Below, one piece after another: positions 1-12,300 of a stretch of DNA of 64,000 nt. The stretch is from the NCBI GenBank assembly GCA_027886185.1, contig WOAB01000056.1, forward strand, positions 16,492,001-16,556,000, given 5' to 3'. This DNA comes from Rheum nobile (taxonomy: Eukaryota > Streptophyta > Magnoliopsida > Caryophyllales > Polygonaceae). The first letter of the stretch is position 1, and each line of letters begins with the position of its first letter. The position numbers and the translations under genes were made by a program. The notes under the pieces were generated by a model. It had not been told where the DNA came from. It ran no database searches and saw only the letters and a program-made list of their open reading frames with translations.

Positions 1-152
1 GTATTGTGTTGGTGCCTTGGAGTTTCATGTTTAGGTGCAATTCTTAGTGGAGATGGTTTTTCTATGTTTCCTGAGACCTTGGGGATTTGATTGGAGGATT
101 AGGTTTACATTAGCTTACTCGAGGACGAGTAAGGTTTAAGCATGGGGGAATT
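1..152 (+). mobile_element. 3' internal end and polypurine tract of a gypsy (Athila/Tat-type) element
   Basis: Non-coding internal tail of an LTR element whose body lies upstream of the window. At 121-152 an acgagtaaggtttaagc stretch runs into the purine tract catgggggaa directly before the LTR. This is the layout found before the 3' LTR of many plant gypsy elements. The same layout recurs at 9299-9331 in the Athila-like element of this window. No coding capacity is visible here. Confidence 0.6.
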
Positions 153-1323
153 TGATCAGCGTTATAAGTCGAGAGCAAAGGAGTCAGGAATTGAATTTTC
201 CGCGATCGCGGATATTCTTCCGTGGTCGCGGAAACCTGCTCAGCGCGTCCGGTTGTTTTCGTCCGAAGTTTACTTTTATTTTATTTTCCGTTTTTCTTTT
301 AATCCTTTATTCCGGTTTCTTTATTTTATTTCCTTTTAAGACTTTGTTTGTTATCCTTTTACATTAGATTTTGGGTTAGGTTATTTAACCTAGTTTCCCT
401 AGAAGCTTTTCAATATTGAGTTTACAACATCGTTTATTCCATTCAGTATTGTTTTTCTTTCAAGACTATGAAGAACTAAGCACCCTTTGCTTAGTCCGAC
501 AATTGAAGCCTTGGTTTGAATTTGATTGTGAGATTATTCCTTTACTCTATCTTTGAATGTTATTGATTCTCTTATGCTTCATTCCATTGAGTCATATTGA
601 TTTCTCTAGATTAGCTACCTAGTTTTATTGATATTATTCATACTGCAAGATTAGGGTTTTGAATTCTATTGGTTGATCTAGTTCATCAATTGTTGTGATT
701 AGTATTATTAATATTAGTTTCCCTAGCCTGACAAACTAGTTAAGATTGATATTATCTATAGTTCTAGTTACCTTAATCTGGTCAACTTGTTGAGATTAAT
801 ATTGTTCATACCTAATTCAGAGTAACAACCACGATTCACTGGAACGAGTTGTGAATGTTTATTGTGAAGAGGATTGATTGCATGTCGAGTACTGATGAGT
901 TGTTAAGTATTGCATGAGCCTATCTATTCCTGAGCCTACTGCTGTTGTTAGATTTATCTTGATTGTTTAATAGTTAGGGTTATCAGGACTAGTTGGACTG
1001 GTAACTAATTTAAAACAGGGATTAGGACATTTATGAGGATTAAGGACTAGGAATAATCAATGATCAATCAACCAAACTAAAGGTGGATATTTGTTTGGCT
1101 AAGTGTTTTTTCCAATTTGATTACAAATCTTTGCTTTTGTTTCCTTTGTTTACTTGTTTACAAACAACCAACCAAAACCCCCCTTTGTTACTTTTGCATG
1201 CAACCTTACATAAAGAAAGACAACTCCTCCCTGTGGGATTCGACCCTTGCTTGCCTATTCTACTAGTTTAGGTTATTAAGGATTTTACTTTGATAAGGCG
1301 ATACGGCTTTAGCCTCTGTCACA
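153..1323 (+). repeat. 3' LTR of an Athila/Tat-type gypsy element
   Basis: The LTR begins TGATCAGCG just after the purine tract and is called to CTGTCACA. The same family occurs at 63132-64000 and, inverted, at 35223-36220: all share TGATCAGCG and the block around actatgaagaactaagcacc, although they are clearly diverged. Near its 5' end it carries CG-rich palindromes such as ttccgcgatcgcgg. The small ORFs at 142-367 and 1083-1271 fall in LTR DNA and are not genes. The right end falls inside NLR coding sequence, which dates the insertion after that gene. The 5' LTR and any target duplication lie outside the window. Confidence 0.65.
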
Positions 1324-1880
1324 TAGTTCTCGCCAATCACTCCTCAAGTGAAGCAAATACGTCAAGTTGAAAGTTGTGACATTCCACTTATTCTGGTTGG
1401 TGCATTCACTCAATTTTCCAAGGTTTCCTCTAGTGATGTAGAGCTTGTTAAGATTCTTCACTATGCTCGGGTCAAGCCAATACGGTGCAATTTGGCACAG
1501 ATAAAGCCACAACACTAGTTTCTCCATATTGTCGAAATGTTTGCTCCAAGACATCTCCTCGTGGCTGTTTTGACGCTTCCAAGTTTTCAGCTTTCCCAAT
1601 ACTCTCTCCTCAGGCCTAGCTTGTACCCATGCTTGTATGAAGTGCAATTTACCTAGGAAATACTTAGCTTGCAAAGATTTTTCATCGCCACAAATACGTT
1701 TAGGTCTGCAGGTTCGGGAAACTTGTCCATGTTCACAACAAGGCTCAATTCTCTCGGGCTCCCCAACTTGGATAGATCCTTGACGCAACATGCCCTCTTA
1801 TTTCTTAGCAAATGACCTTGGTAGGTGATCATGAACCCCTTGAGCACCTCTAGCTTCAGCAACAACCGTTTTTGATTTGT
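1324..1880 (-). pseudogene. NLR (CC-NBS-LRR, RPP13-like 4 type) leucine-rich-repeat fragment
   Basis: On the minus strand two overlapping frames (1653-1865, then 1309-1791) read as the end of a plant coiled-coil NLR immune receptor. Recognisable segments are LEVLKGFMIT, a DLSKL..LRELS-like repeat unit, APYWLDPSIVKNLNKLYI and SDWREL. In RPP13-like 4 proteins these occur in this order in the C-terminal LRR domain (known family). Only the LRR part is present. There is at least one frameshift, and no CC or NB-ARC domain is visible. Homology stops exactly where the gypsy LTR begins (1323) and fades by about 1880. Intact relatives sense pathogen effectors in the cytoplasm; this copy is dead. The assignment is by reading motifs, without alignment. 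Confidence 0.65.
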
Positions 1881-2000
1881 TGCTGATGGGCTCTGCGGAT
1901 GACAATTTGTAATTGTTCGAGATTTACAAAATGAATACTTCTAGATGCTTCGACGTTGTTTCGAATTCTATGAAACCATCACACCGCGGAGGATGGGCTC
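1881..2000. other. Unassigned stretch between NLR fragment and truncated copia LTR
   Basis: No ORF, LTR end or repeat is recognised here. It may be further decayed NLR sequence, since the minus-strand frame enters it, but I see no family motif. Confidence 0.4.
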
Positions 2001-2387
2001 CATTTCTGAGAGCTTGAGCATTCGGTGAAGAAGAAGAAAATAGAAGAAAGACTTGCAAGTACGAGACTTTGGTAAGTAGAGTGCTTGATAGGGTTTTGAG
2101 TGTCTTAGGTGTTATTAGGAACATTACACAAGAAGTCCAGATATCTAGGAGTGAACTAGATTGAGATAAGACTTGCTTGATTGTAATTTTGAGGTTAATA
2201 ACACAAGTAGATATTTGAAATCCTACTAGGGAAACGTAGAGGTAGAGATTTTTCTCAGTCAACTAGTTGGTTGATTGAGTTTTCCTCTCTAAGAAACGTT
2301 GTGATTGTTACTATGATTTATGTCTTTATATTCCAATGCCCAAGGAACAGTTCCACCATTCCTTGCACTAACACACTCGATTCTACA
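2001..2387 (+). repeat. C1 5' LTR, truncated at its 5' side
   Basis: From about 2001 to the terminal TTCTACA this matches the end of the 3' LTR (about 18934-19319), for example gagcttgagcattcggtgaa and actcgattctaca. Roughly the first 500 bp of the LTR are missing, so the element start and its target duplication are lost. Confidence 0.8.
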
Positions 2388-2389
2388 AT

Positions 2390-2401
2390 TGGTATCAGAG
2401 C
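2390..2401 (+). promoter_or_regulatory. C1 primer binding site (tRNA-iMet)
   Basis: TGGTATCAGAGC lies three bases after the LTR end. It is the standard plant copia site complementary to the 3' end of initiator tRNA-Met. Confidence 0.85.
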
Positions 2402-2446
2402 ATGTTTGTTCTAGATTGTGTGTTGCTTAGAGATTTTCAGGTAACG

Positions 2447-4508
2447 ATGACTGCTACTACTGTCGAAGTTGGATTGAACTCTTCAAGGCCTTCCTTGTTG
2501 CTCGCTGATCAATATCAACACTAGAAGACTCTCTTCATCAAGTAAGTCAAAAGTCATGATTTTTAATGCTGGTTGATCATATCCCTTGGAGATCTTGAGA
2601 AAAAGAAGAAGATGAAGAAATGGGATCAAGAAGATCTTTAAATCATGGAGAAGAACTGTAAGGTGGCTATGCTCATCAACAATGCTCTTAATCAACAGGA
2701 TGTCCAAAAACTTCAATCTTGTGAGTCTGCCAATGCTAAGTGGCTTGCCCTGGAAAAGATGTACATGAGGAGCAAGGATCTTCGTGAAATTGATCGTTTT
2801 ACAACCAAGAAGGACTTCTACAATTTCAGGATGGCTGACAAACGAAGAAGTGAGTGCTTACCAGGCTAGATTGGAAGCAATCACAACTAACCTGACTACT
2901 CACTCAATCACTGATGAAGAGATCCTTCCTGATGAAAATATCCACATCATCATTGATGGTCTTCCTCATTGTCATGCGATGACCAAGGCTATCTTAAAGG
3001 AGAACCCCGACACTGTCAAGTTGACGTTCCATGAGGTTTTTAGCAAGATTTAGAAGTATGACAATGAAGAAATGGCCGGGAGAATGACAAACAAAGGCAA
3101 AGGAATTGCCTTGATGGTTGCAAAAGCAATAAACATGATTGAAAATGACCAAGACGATGATGACACTACCGATGATCTAGAAACTACTTTACTCACTAGA
3201 GCTATGCGTTCCCTTTTCATGAAAGGAAGAAACTGCCGATGATCCAGAAACTGCCAATGATCTAGAAACTGCTTTACTCACTAGAGTGCGACATCAAAGA
3301 CATCACCTGTTACAACTGTAACGAGAAAGATCACTATGCTAGCTCATGTCCAAAAGAAAAGAAACATGGCAAAAACTCTGGGAAAAGTGACATGAAGGCT
3401 TTCGTTGCTATCTGGGGCGATGAGAATGATTCTGATGGAGATGACCCTGAAGCTTGGGGTGGTGAGATGTGTGCTATGGATCTTGGTGAATCAACCGTTC
3501 CTTCCGAGGAACTTGAGGTAGATCTTAATTTTTTTTTAAATTCTCTCATGAATTATGATAAGAAATCATTGATTGCTCTTATCAAGGAAATGTATGCTGA
3601 AAATTTGAAAACACAAGAGGAATTAGCCAACTCTGAAGATGAGTGCAATAGTTTAAAAGAAGACATATCTAAAACTGCTAGTAGCTCAATTGTTCCTTGT
3701 TCTTTATGTGATACTAATTGTGAGGAACTTTAGAGGTTAAGAAATGAGAAAGTCTTTATGTTAATTAATGAAGTCTCTAACAATACTGATGCAAGTGATA
3801 GCTGGTCAAACTAAGCTTAAAGTGCAGATGTCCGAGATGCAAGCCTATGTTCACAAGATTCACTCTATGATGGTGGAACAAAAAACTGAAACTGAAGACA
3901 TATAGTTTGTCGAGGCTAGATATGGCATTGGGTACACAGGGTCTAAGACAAGGGAAGATGATCCATTCATTCTGGAACTACATGAAGCTAGAAATAGAGA
4001 ACTGCATGATGCTAGGGAAATAATCGCAACCTTGAGGAACGTGTGAAAGTTCTTGAGACTGGGTTGAATGAGAGCCAAACATGATACACTGGACAACCTG
4101 CTCATAAAATCTTCCTCAAGCAGTCCCAAGGAAAGCAATCCAATGTTCTTTGCTTAGAGCGAGCTAAGCAACACAAGAGTATTGTGCCCAACAGGAAGTA
4201 TGATCAAATGGACCAATTCAAGCTATGATGGTATTGTGGGGACAACATGCATTTACATAGAGACTATGAAAAGAAAAGAAAAGAAAAGGAAGTTCTTCGA
4301 AGAACACACAAAGAGAAGGAATAATAGGAGTAACAATGTGAGCCTGAATGACTTTTATTGATGATTCACATGTGCACAATCATAATCATGTCAGATCTAG
4401 GAAGAAAACTGTTGTCATTGATCATGCTATTCCTAGGGAACAATTGCATTATGTGTCTCAACCAGGTAAGGCTAAGCTTGCCTGGGTCATCAAACCTTAA
4501 CTCTTTCT
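2447..4508 (+). pseudogene. C1 gag (nucleocapsid) pseudogene
   Basis: The likely start is ATG 2447 shortly after the primer site, followed almost at once by stops. Open pieces are found at 2645-2869, 2784-3053 and 3392-3733. Gag forms the cytoplasmic particle and binds element RNA. A CCHC zinc knuckle of the form CX2CX4HX4C (CYNCNEKDHYASSC) is readable at about 3308-3352. It is followed by an acidic, coiled-coil-like region (LLIALIKEMYAE-type helices), as in long Sirevirus gag proteins. Several frameshifts and stops make it non-functional. Confidence 0.75.
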
Positions 4509-4861
4509 GTGCAGGTTAAAGTGAGGGGGAACGAGAAGTGGTACATTGATAGTGCTTGTTCGTGTCACATGACCAGAAAAGAAGATCAACTCACCACACT
4601 TTACAAACACTCCAGAGGGAGCGTAGCCCTTGGAGACAAGAGATGCAGAGAAATCATAGGAACATGCAAAATAAAACTAAACTCCAGTATAACGATAAGA
4701 GAGGTAAGTTTTGTTCATGAACTTGGTTTCAGTTTGTTAAGTGTTGCACATCTATGCGACCAAAGGAAAAACAACACAATCTTACTTCCCAAGACTACTA
4801 TGTCAAGGATCGTGAAACCAAGAACATCATTCTTAGAGGAGTCAAGTTCAAGGATGTCTAC
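4509..4861 (+). pseudogene. C1 protease and start of integrase, cut by the Athila-like insertion
   Basis: It encodes WYIDSACSCHMTRKED, the copia protease active-site region. The usual motif is DSGCSxHMTG, so the glycine after DS is replaced by alanine. The LLSVAHLCDQ segment typical of the protease-integrase linker follows. Reading stops at 4861, where the inserted LTR begins, and resumes at 13315 after the duplicated TCTAC. The aspartic protease would process Gag-Pol. The reading frame degrades after about residue 95 of the open piece. Confidence 0.75.
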
Positions 4862-6372
4862 TGATGACATCCAATTTGTTACACGTTTAGGACATGCATT
4901 TGTGTTTAATATATGTTGTTGTATGCATTTTGTGTTGCATTTATAGCTAGTTGCATTGTTTTCTTTGTTATGGAGGTCTACACAAGGAAATGTGTATTTT
5001 CATGTATTTGGGTGGATTTTTGGAGCTGTCTATGGATGCTTGGATGTCATCTTGAGGCTAACGGGACGAACCGTGAAGAATTTGGTCCGGATTCGAGCTA
5101 AAACGAGTCGTGCAGGACGCGTAAGAGGCCGTGCGTTTTGGACTGAATTCCCTTCAAGAGGCCGTGCGTTCTACCGCACGGCCGTGCAGGCGGTGATTTC
5201 TCGCAATTGGGCTGTGCATTTTGCCTGTGCATTTTTCGCACGGCTGTGCGTTTTGCTTCTGCCTGTGCGTTTTGCGCACAGGCCGTGCGGTTTCACACCT
5301 GTAGCATTTTGGCCGTGCGTTTGACCGTGCGTTTTTCGCACAGTCAAGGCACGGGCCGTCCATTTTACCCGGATGACTTTATTTTTAGAATATGTATAAA
5401 TACTTCATTTTTGGTTTTTGGATGGATCTTTTTCTACTTTTTCTACTTTTTCTAACTCTCTAGACCTAGTTGTTTGCCTCCATTGGAAATATTGCAACTT
5501 TGGAGATTGTTCTACTAGATTCGAGACTAAGTTTCTCTTTTTCTTTAATCTTGTTTATGTTTTCCATTTTTATTATGATTTCTTTGGTTGATCTTGCAAT
5601 TATGTCTAGCTAATTTCCATATTTCTAGGGTTGGGGTGATCCCAACTATGCGTAGGTAGACTAGTTTGATATTTGTCTGAATGGATATCTGAAACTTTAT
5701 TGATTCATTCCTAGATGCTTTATGCCCAAATTAGCTTATGCGAATTGGATCCTATTAGGGTTTGCAACCGAGAGGTAAAAACGTTAATAGGTAGTCAGAT
5801 AGGGTTTGAGAGCGAGAGGTAATAACTTCTATTGGAATCCTAGGAATTGAACCTGAGATTTTATTACTGCGAAAGCATCTTAATTTCCCCTATGGATTAT
5901 TAACTATCATAGAAACCCTAAGATTAGGTTGGATTTAGCAAGTCACGAGAGTGGATGTTAATTCAGTTTGACCTTAGATTCTAAGTGCTCAAAGGGTCTA
6001 GATCTTGATTAGCAAGTCACGAGAGTGGATGTTAATTGAATCTAGGCACATTTACTATCATCCGAGAGGAATTAGTAATTACCTAAGATAGTTACCTTCA
6101 ACAAAGATAGACTAAATTCAGACATTTATCTAGTTGAGTTTACTTAAGCATTCTTGCGAGGATCCCTTGCCTTGGAAACCTTCCCTTCATTGATTACAAT
6201 CATCACTTGCATTTGTTTCTTAATTTTAGTTATTACTTCAACAAAATTTCCAATCTTTTGGCTTAGCTTACTAGTTTAAGATACAAGCGATACTACATAG
6301 TCCTCATTGGAAACGACACTTGAAAAGCTACAACTGAACCCATACGCTTGTGGGTAGGTTTTTGTCCTATCA
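4862..6372 (+). repeat. A1 5' LTR
   Basis: It runs from TGATGACATCC to GTCCTATCA and is 1511 bp long. At 5100-5360 there is a dense cluster of short CG-rich repeats (variants of gccgtgcgtttt and cgcacggccgtgc). A TATA box, TATAAATA at 5395-5402, lies just downstream and probably marks the LTR promoter. The ORFs at 4956-5455 on both strands are by-products of the CG-rich repeats. Confidence 0.9.
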
Positions 6373-6378
6373 AGTTTT

Positions 6379-6396
6379 TGGCGCCATTGCCAGGGA
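6379..6396 (+). promoter_or_regulatory. A1 primer binding site (tRNA-Asp type)
   Basis: TGGCGCCATTGCCAGGGA lies six bases after the LTR. It is the Athila/Tat primer site complementary to tRNA-Asp, with two transitions from the usual TGGCGCCGTTGCCGGGGA. Confidence 0.85.
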
Positions 6397-6663
6397 TCGA
6401 ACTCGGGTCACCCGCGTGACAGGCAGGAATTCTGGCGACATATATTACCCACTTGTTAGTTACAATAGGCCCTTGGCGGGATTTGTGTGCTTAACTACTA
6501 CTCTGTTTAGGCTATTGGCGGGATATAATTTCATGTTTTAGGCCCTTGGCGGAATAGACTATTACTTGGATCCTAATTATTTATTGCTGGAATTCGTCCT
6601 GGGTGTTTCGTTGTTCTTGTGTTTGACGCTTTTTCCAGGTCCCCATTTGTTCACCTAGGCATT

Positions 6664-7932
6664 ATGACTTCGCATCCATCACGTCGTGCCCAACCGTAGC
6701 AGGGTGTCGATCGTATCCGCTTACTAGATGAGCACAAGGCTGTTTACAAGGAGCTTAATAAGCGGACATGGCAAAGTACTAGGTGGCTCAATCTTTTCCC
6801 CTTTGAGGACTTGGGTCTTAATGACGAGCTGATCCGTCTAGCATCCACAATTTCTGCTCATACCCTTCTTGATGCTCGCTGGCCTGCATACAAGGTTCTC
6901 ACCTTGGAATTTCTGAGTTCCCTCACTGCTAATGTGGAACGCAACATTGGCGAAGGTCTCTTGACTTTTCACTTAGGAAATGAACGGAGGGAGCTGACCT
7001 TAGCTGCGCTGAACAAAATATATGGGTTCTCCCCTTCTGGACGCTGCACAAATCTGGACAAGAAAGAACAACACAGTTTCTGGTGCACGATTTCTAGGCA
7101 AGAAAAATATGAAAGTCCGCATTCTAAGGGGTCAACCATTGTTCACCCTTGCCTCAAAATCCTCTACAAGTTCTTCTCTCATACCATATTTTCTCGTGAT
7201 GATGCAGGTAGAGGCGTTAGAAACGGGGAACTTCTACTCCTTTGGGCTATGCTTAGGGGCGTCAAAGTCAATATTGGATATCAACTGACCCAGAAGTTCC
7301 TCTCCTATCAGGGCAAGGATAGAGGCGTTATTTGCATTGGGGGCATGATCACGCCTATTGCTTCCTACTTTGACATAAACCTGAATCATTACACTGAGAC
7401 CCCAAACAATCTCTGGCTGGACTGTGATTACTTGCGTACTTACAAGTGGATTGTGAGCGATCGACCTGACAATTACTTTCTTGCATTCACGTAGTTAGGT
7501 AAAAGGAGACACCTCCCCGATCATGACCACACCCCCACCACTGATGAACGCAATTGGTATTTTGGTTGGATCGACAGCGACACATCTGATGAGGAGGTCG
7601 AGTCTAATGACAATGATATGCCTCATGCCGCTTCACTACCCGTTGCTACAGCCCCCCTTTATGACGGTGCGGGTCCTTCACATCATTATGAGCAAGGTGG
7701 CCCCTCCTCATCCTCCACCTATACCATGTCCGACTACACATCTGATTTTGCCTATTTGCGCGGGCATGTGGGCTCCTTGGACACAAGGATGACGAGCTTA
7801 CAACTGTCGGTTGACCACATTCGGGAGTAGGATGATAGCTAACAGCGGATGACTGAATTGATGTATCACAACATGTTCGGGTACCCCTTTGACCCGAGTG
7901 CCTAGTACCCACCACCACCTCCTCAGTAGACT
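6664..7932 (+). pseudogene. A1 Athila ORF1-type (gag-position) protein
   Basis: It reads from ATG 6664 with an early in-frame stop (about 6697), then a long open stretch to 7494. The rest (about 7495-7932) is readable with further stops. Recognisable features are LFPFEDLGLNDELIRL, LEFLSSL, TLAALNKIYGF, VHPCLKIL and GRGVRNGELLLLWAMLRG, all typical of the Arabidopsis Athila ORF1 domain (known family of unknown biochemical role in the gag position). A Ser/Pro/His-rich tail (about 7620-7930) contains GHVGSLDTRMTSLQLSVDHI, a short coiled-coil-like segment. No zinc knuckle is seen. It is the only protein of this element. Confidence 0.75.
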
Positions 7933-9331
7933 TCCTCGGTGAGTTTTTTCTTCCTCTCGTTACTTTCTCTACATTGGGGACAATGTAGATTTTAGCTTGG
8001 GGGGGGGGTTGATGCTCATTAGTAGATTGACATGTTTCCATTTGCATTTGCATTTAGTGTTAGTTTTCCATGCCTTTTGTTATGTTTGCATGCATTGCAT
8101 TGTTGGATGTTGGATTTGACTCCCTTGCTTCTTTCCCTCTGATTGTTTTCCTTGTGACGCATGCTTTATGAGTCCTCTCAACATGATTTGGTTGTTAATT
8201 TTGCAATTGCATTATGTGTATGATTACGAGTGCTTGAATGTTGACATTTGGATGGAGCATGTGACCTTTGATTGAGATGTGTTAGAACCAATACTCTAGA
8301 CAAACATCCTAGTGAGCTTTTGAGCCTTTTATGGACTATAATTTCACGAGTACTCTTATTTCTCTTGTGTGTGAATCTCTACTTGCTTGCTAACTCTATA
8401 ACTTCCATTAAAATCTTTTTCAAGGCTACACTCATGATTTATGTACATGACATTAATATGATTGAGGCATTATTTCATATTAGCCCTTCATCCTTGACCA
8501 CCCTATATATGTTTTCCTCTGCTTGAAGCCCATTTGTGCCTTAATTGCCTTTTCTTTGGAAGACCCACAAAAGCATACTGAGCCTAATTATTTATCCTAC
8601 CCATCCGGGGATTAGGATAGTGGATTTGTTTTGCTAGAGTGGATTTAAGCCAAGCTTGGGGGAGGTTGCATATGTTAGTGGTTGGATGTGATGTTTATAT
8701 TTTGTCTCCTTTCTTTTCCTCCATCTTTCTCTTCAAAAAAAAAAAAAGAAAAAAAAAGAAAAAAAATCCAAAAAATAGAAGAGGAAGAAACAAATAAAAA
8801 AGAGCAAGGAGACAATCCAGTATAGCATGGTTTTGTTGTATGGGTTCGAAGAAAGAAATTGGAAGTGAAGGATTGTTCTAATCTTGGTGTCATCTTGGAA
8901 ATTCTTTTCCCCGGATTTAGCACCACATGGCCTAAATATATCCCTACCTTGATCCTATACCTCGGCCCCATTACAACCCTTTAAAGACCTCATGATTTTT
9001 GTTGTTTACATGATCCCTAGTAGTGGAGATTAAGAACACTGATATAAGCCTATGGTAGTTTAGCATTCAAAGAGGAGAATTGAGCGAAACACAAACCTAG
9101 ACACATAAGTGGAATGACTTGTTTCTCTATCCTGGTGAGGTTTAGAGTTGATGAACTATCTACATTTTTATCATTGGTTGCAAAGCATGTTATGATAGCA
9201 CTTGTCTTATGTTTGAACTCTCATGATCATTGCTCATTTGTCTCTTGGATAAAAACAACCATAACATATTTTGTGGATTCATTGATTATGTACTTACTTG
9301 AGGACAAGCAAGGGTTAAGTTTGGGGGAATT
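7933..9331 (+). other. A1 non-coding 3' internal region with palindrome and polypurine tract
   Basis: About 1.4 kb with no supportable gene; ORFs at 8272-8526, 8675-8971 and 9114-9416 are short and match nothing I know. It holds an imperfect palindrome at 7969-7988 (ctacattg-ggga-caatgtag) followed by a G-rich tract at about 7997-8009. A second tract, caagcttgggggagg, lies near 8652, and an A-rich run at 8735-8780. The polypurine tract ttaagtttgggggaat at about 9315-9330 directly precedes the 3' LTR. Confidence 0.7.
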
Positions 9332-12300
9332 TGATGACATCCAATTTGTTACACGTTTAGGACATGCATTTGTGTTTAATCTAGGTTGTTTAATACATTT
9401 TGTGTTGCATTTATAGCTAGATGCATTGTTTTCTTTGTTATGGAGGTCTACACAAGGAAATGTGTGTTCTCAGGTATTTGGGTGGATTTTTGGAGCTGTC
9501 TATGGATGTTGCTGGAACCTTGGATGTCATCTGGAGGCTAGCGGGACGAACCATGAAGAATTTGGGCCGGATTCGAGCTAAAATGAGAGTCGTGCAGGAC
9601 GCGTAAGAGGCCATGCGTTTTTGACTGAATTTCCTTCAAGAGGCCGTGCGGTGGAAGGCGGTGATTTCTCGCATTTGGGCTGTGCGTTTTACCTGTGCAT
9701 TTTTCGCACGGCTGTGCATTTTCCTTCTTCCTGTGCATTTTGCGCACATGCCATGCGGTTTCACAACTGTAGCATTTTGGTCGTGCGTTTGACAGTGTGT
9801 TTTTCGCACAGTCAAGGCACGGGCCATGCGTTTTACCCGGATGACTTTATTTTTAGAATATGTATAAATACTTCATTTTAGGTTTTTGGATGGATCTTTT
9901 GCCACTTCTTCTAACTCTCTAGACCTAGTTGTTTGCCTCCCTTGGAAAGATTGCAACTTTGGAGATTGTTCTACTAGATTCGAGACTAAGTTTCTCTTTC
10001 TCTTTAATCTTGTTTATGATTTCCATTGTTATTATGATTTCTTTTGTTGATCTTGCAATTATGTCTAGCTAATTTCCATATTTCTAGGGTTGGGGTGATC
10101 CCAACTATGCATAGGTAGACTAGTTTGATATTTGCCTAAATGGATATCTGAAACTTTGTTGATGTAACACCCCCAAATCTGAACCTATTTGGAAAGGTAT
10201 TACCGCCAGTGACCTCGGTGTTCCTTACCGCAGTCACCAAGGCTTTACCGTTTGAATACAAACATGAAATACAGCTGATACAAAAACATAACTTTATTCA
10301 ATTAAAAACATGAGTCACGAGATTACCTCCCAATCCCGAGTAGGATAAACACAGAGTTTGAATACAATACAGCGGAAGTCTTAACACAAATATTACAAAC
10401 CAAAGTCTTGACCATCGTGGTCAGTGCCCAAAGATCTCAACCTGATTAAAAGCAATTATAAAAACATCAACAACATCCGAAAATATCTAAAAACCACCGT
10501 CATCTTCAAAGTCATTCTAGTCTTCTCATATCTTTGCTCTATCTGATGTGCCGAATCGAATGGATGACACCAGCCAACAATGCAGATAACAAATGCGGTT
10601 GGTTAGTCTAAATGAATAGACCATGCAAGGGTACAAAGCAGAAGGTTCTAAGCAGTCGTATTAGGTTAGACTTCTCGTCTCTCGAATAATAATCGAGTAC
10701 GCTTGTCAACCACCATACTTTACTTGAATATGACAAAAGGCATGCATAAGAGAAGATCCTGGAAGACTGAATCTTTACATAAATTGACCCGTAAGAAGAC
10801 TCTAACGGAAGTGAGTCTTAAGGAAATATGACAAATCTGGAACGTTTAAAGAGTCAGACATCAGTGATTTAAAAGCTGACTTAGATGTTTCAGTTCACAA
10901 CCAATCTCACCGCATACAGCGAATCCAGATTGGAAAGAGAACGTACTCTGATCAAAAGTCGAGACGAGCTTTCCTAGTTGCACTATTTACTTAGCTGCAC
11001 TACTCACCAAAGGTATATTAATTAAGTGCACTCGAGCACCTTATCTTATTTAAATTCCAAAAATGAGCATCTCGTTATAAGCTTTTAAATGTATACACCA
11101 CCAAGGTACGATACATCTTGATATGCGTTTCTTGAGATTGACGCACACCGAAAGGGATGAGATCCCGAGAATTGTGACACCAGCTAAGTGTCCTGTCTCT
11201 ATACTCTTGTAATAGAGACCGGTCATGACCTTAGAATGGTATTAGGTGGGGACGAGCCACCCCTCTACCTGCTTATAAAGAAACGACTGGACCGAGTCCA
11301 AGTAACGTTCCTAACTACTAGTGCTAACTAAACAGTTCGAGCACAACAATAGTTCAGGATAAATTCTCATAAATGCCCTCAAGGCGATATAAATAACAGC
11401 GTTGTTCTAACAGATATACAACCTATTATAATATCATATTATAGTTTCCAAAACAGTTTATAAAACCAATTCCAGATAAACACAGTAATCATTTCAAATT
11501 AATTACTCAGATAAACAACTGATAATTAATGTAAATATGGAACGATGAGCAAGAGCGAACCGCCACTTGCCTTAATCCGCAGAGTTTGACGAAGCCTAAC
11601 GACGGGATTCTGGGCTTGATACAGGGACAACTCTGGTAACACAGATTCCTTCGGATCGACCCATATAGAAACCCTTAGTTAGATTCGACATAAACGGACA
11701 GAATAACGAAAGGAATCGAAAGGAACGACGTCCGAACGACGACCACCAAAGCCGAGGCCTAACTAGGCCATCAGCCTTCTGGCGGCGGTCGCCGGCGGCC
11801 TTACGGCGGGCGCCGTGTTCATGGCGGCGGTCGCCGCCTTCATCACGGCGGGCGCCGTTATGAACATCGGAAAATAAAATCCGAGAACAGAAACTCACCA
11901 ACGGCGAGCGATTGGTTTCCTCTTGCCTTGCTTTGGATTCTAGGCGTCTAAGGGCCTCCAATGCTTCCTCTAGCAACTGGAAACGACACCAATGTGGGCT
12001 CCGTCGAGCAACTTCAGAACTCCGGCGAGGGACCACAACTCCGGCGAGAAGAGTTTGAGGATTTGAGCTTCTGATTGTGCTCAAATCTATCCCCAAACAC
12101 TCCAATTTATAGCCCAACGATCCAGGGGAAGCAATGATGGCAGCCAAGCAATGTGGAGGGCCATCAATGGCGCTGTCAGAGCTCGCCGACGAGTACATGC
12201 ATAGCCCCCTGCTAGTCTACGGCGGTCACCGCGATCCTCTCCAGGTCGCCGCTGCCTAGGCCCCATGGCGGCGGGCTGATGGCGGCGGTCGCCGCATCCT

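Noticed and set aside
4956..5455. Overlapping Cys/Arg-rich ORFs in the A1 LTR on both strands
   Set aside because: They are produced by the short CG-rich LTR repeats, recur in diverged form in the other LTR and lack any family similarity.
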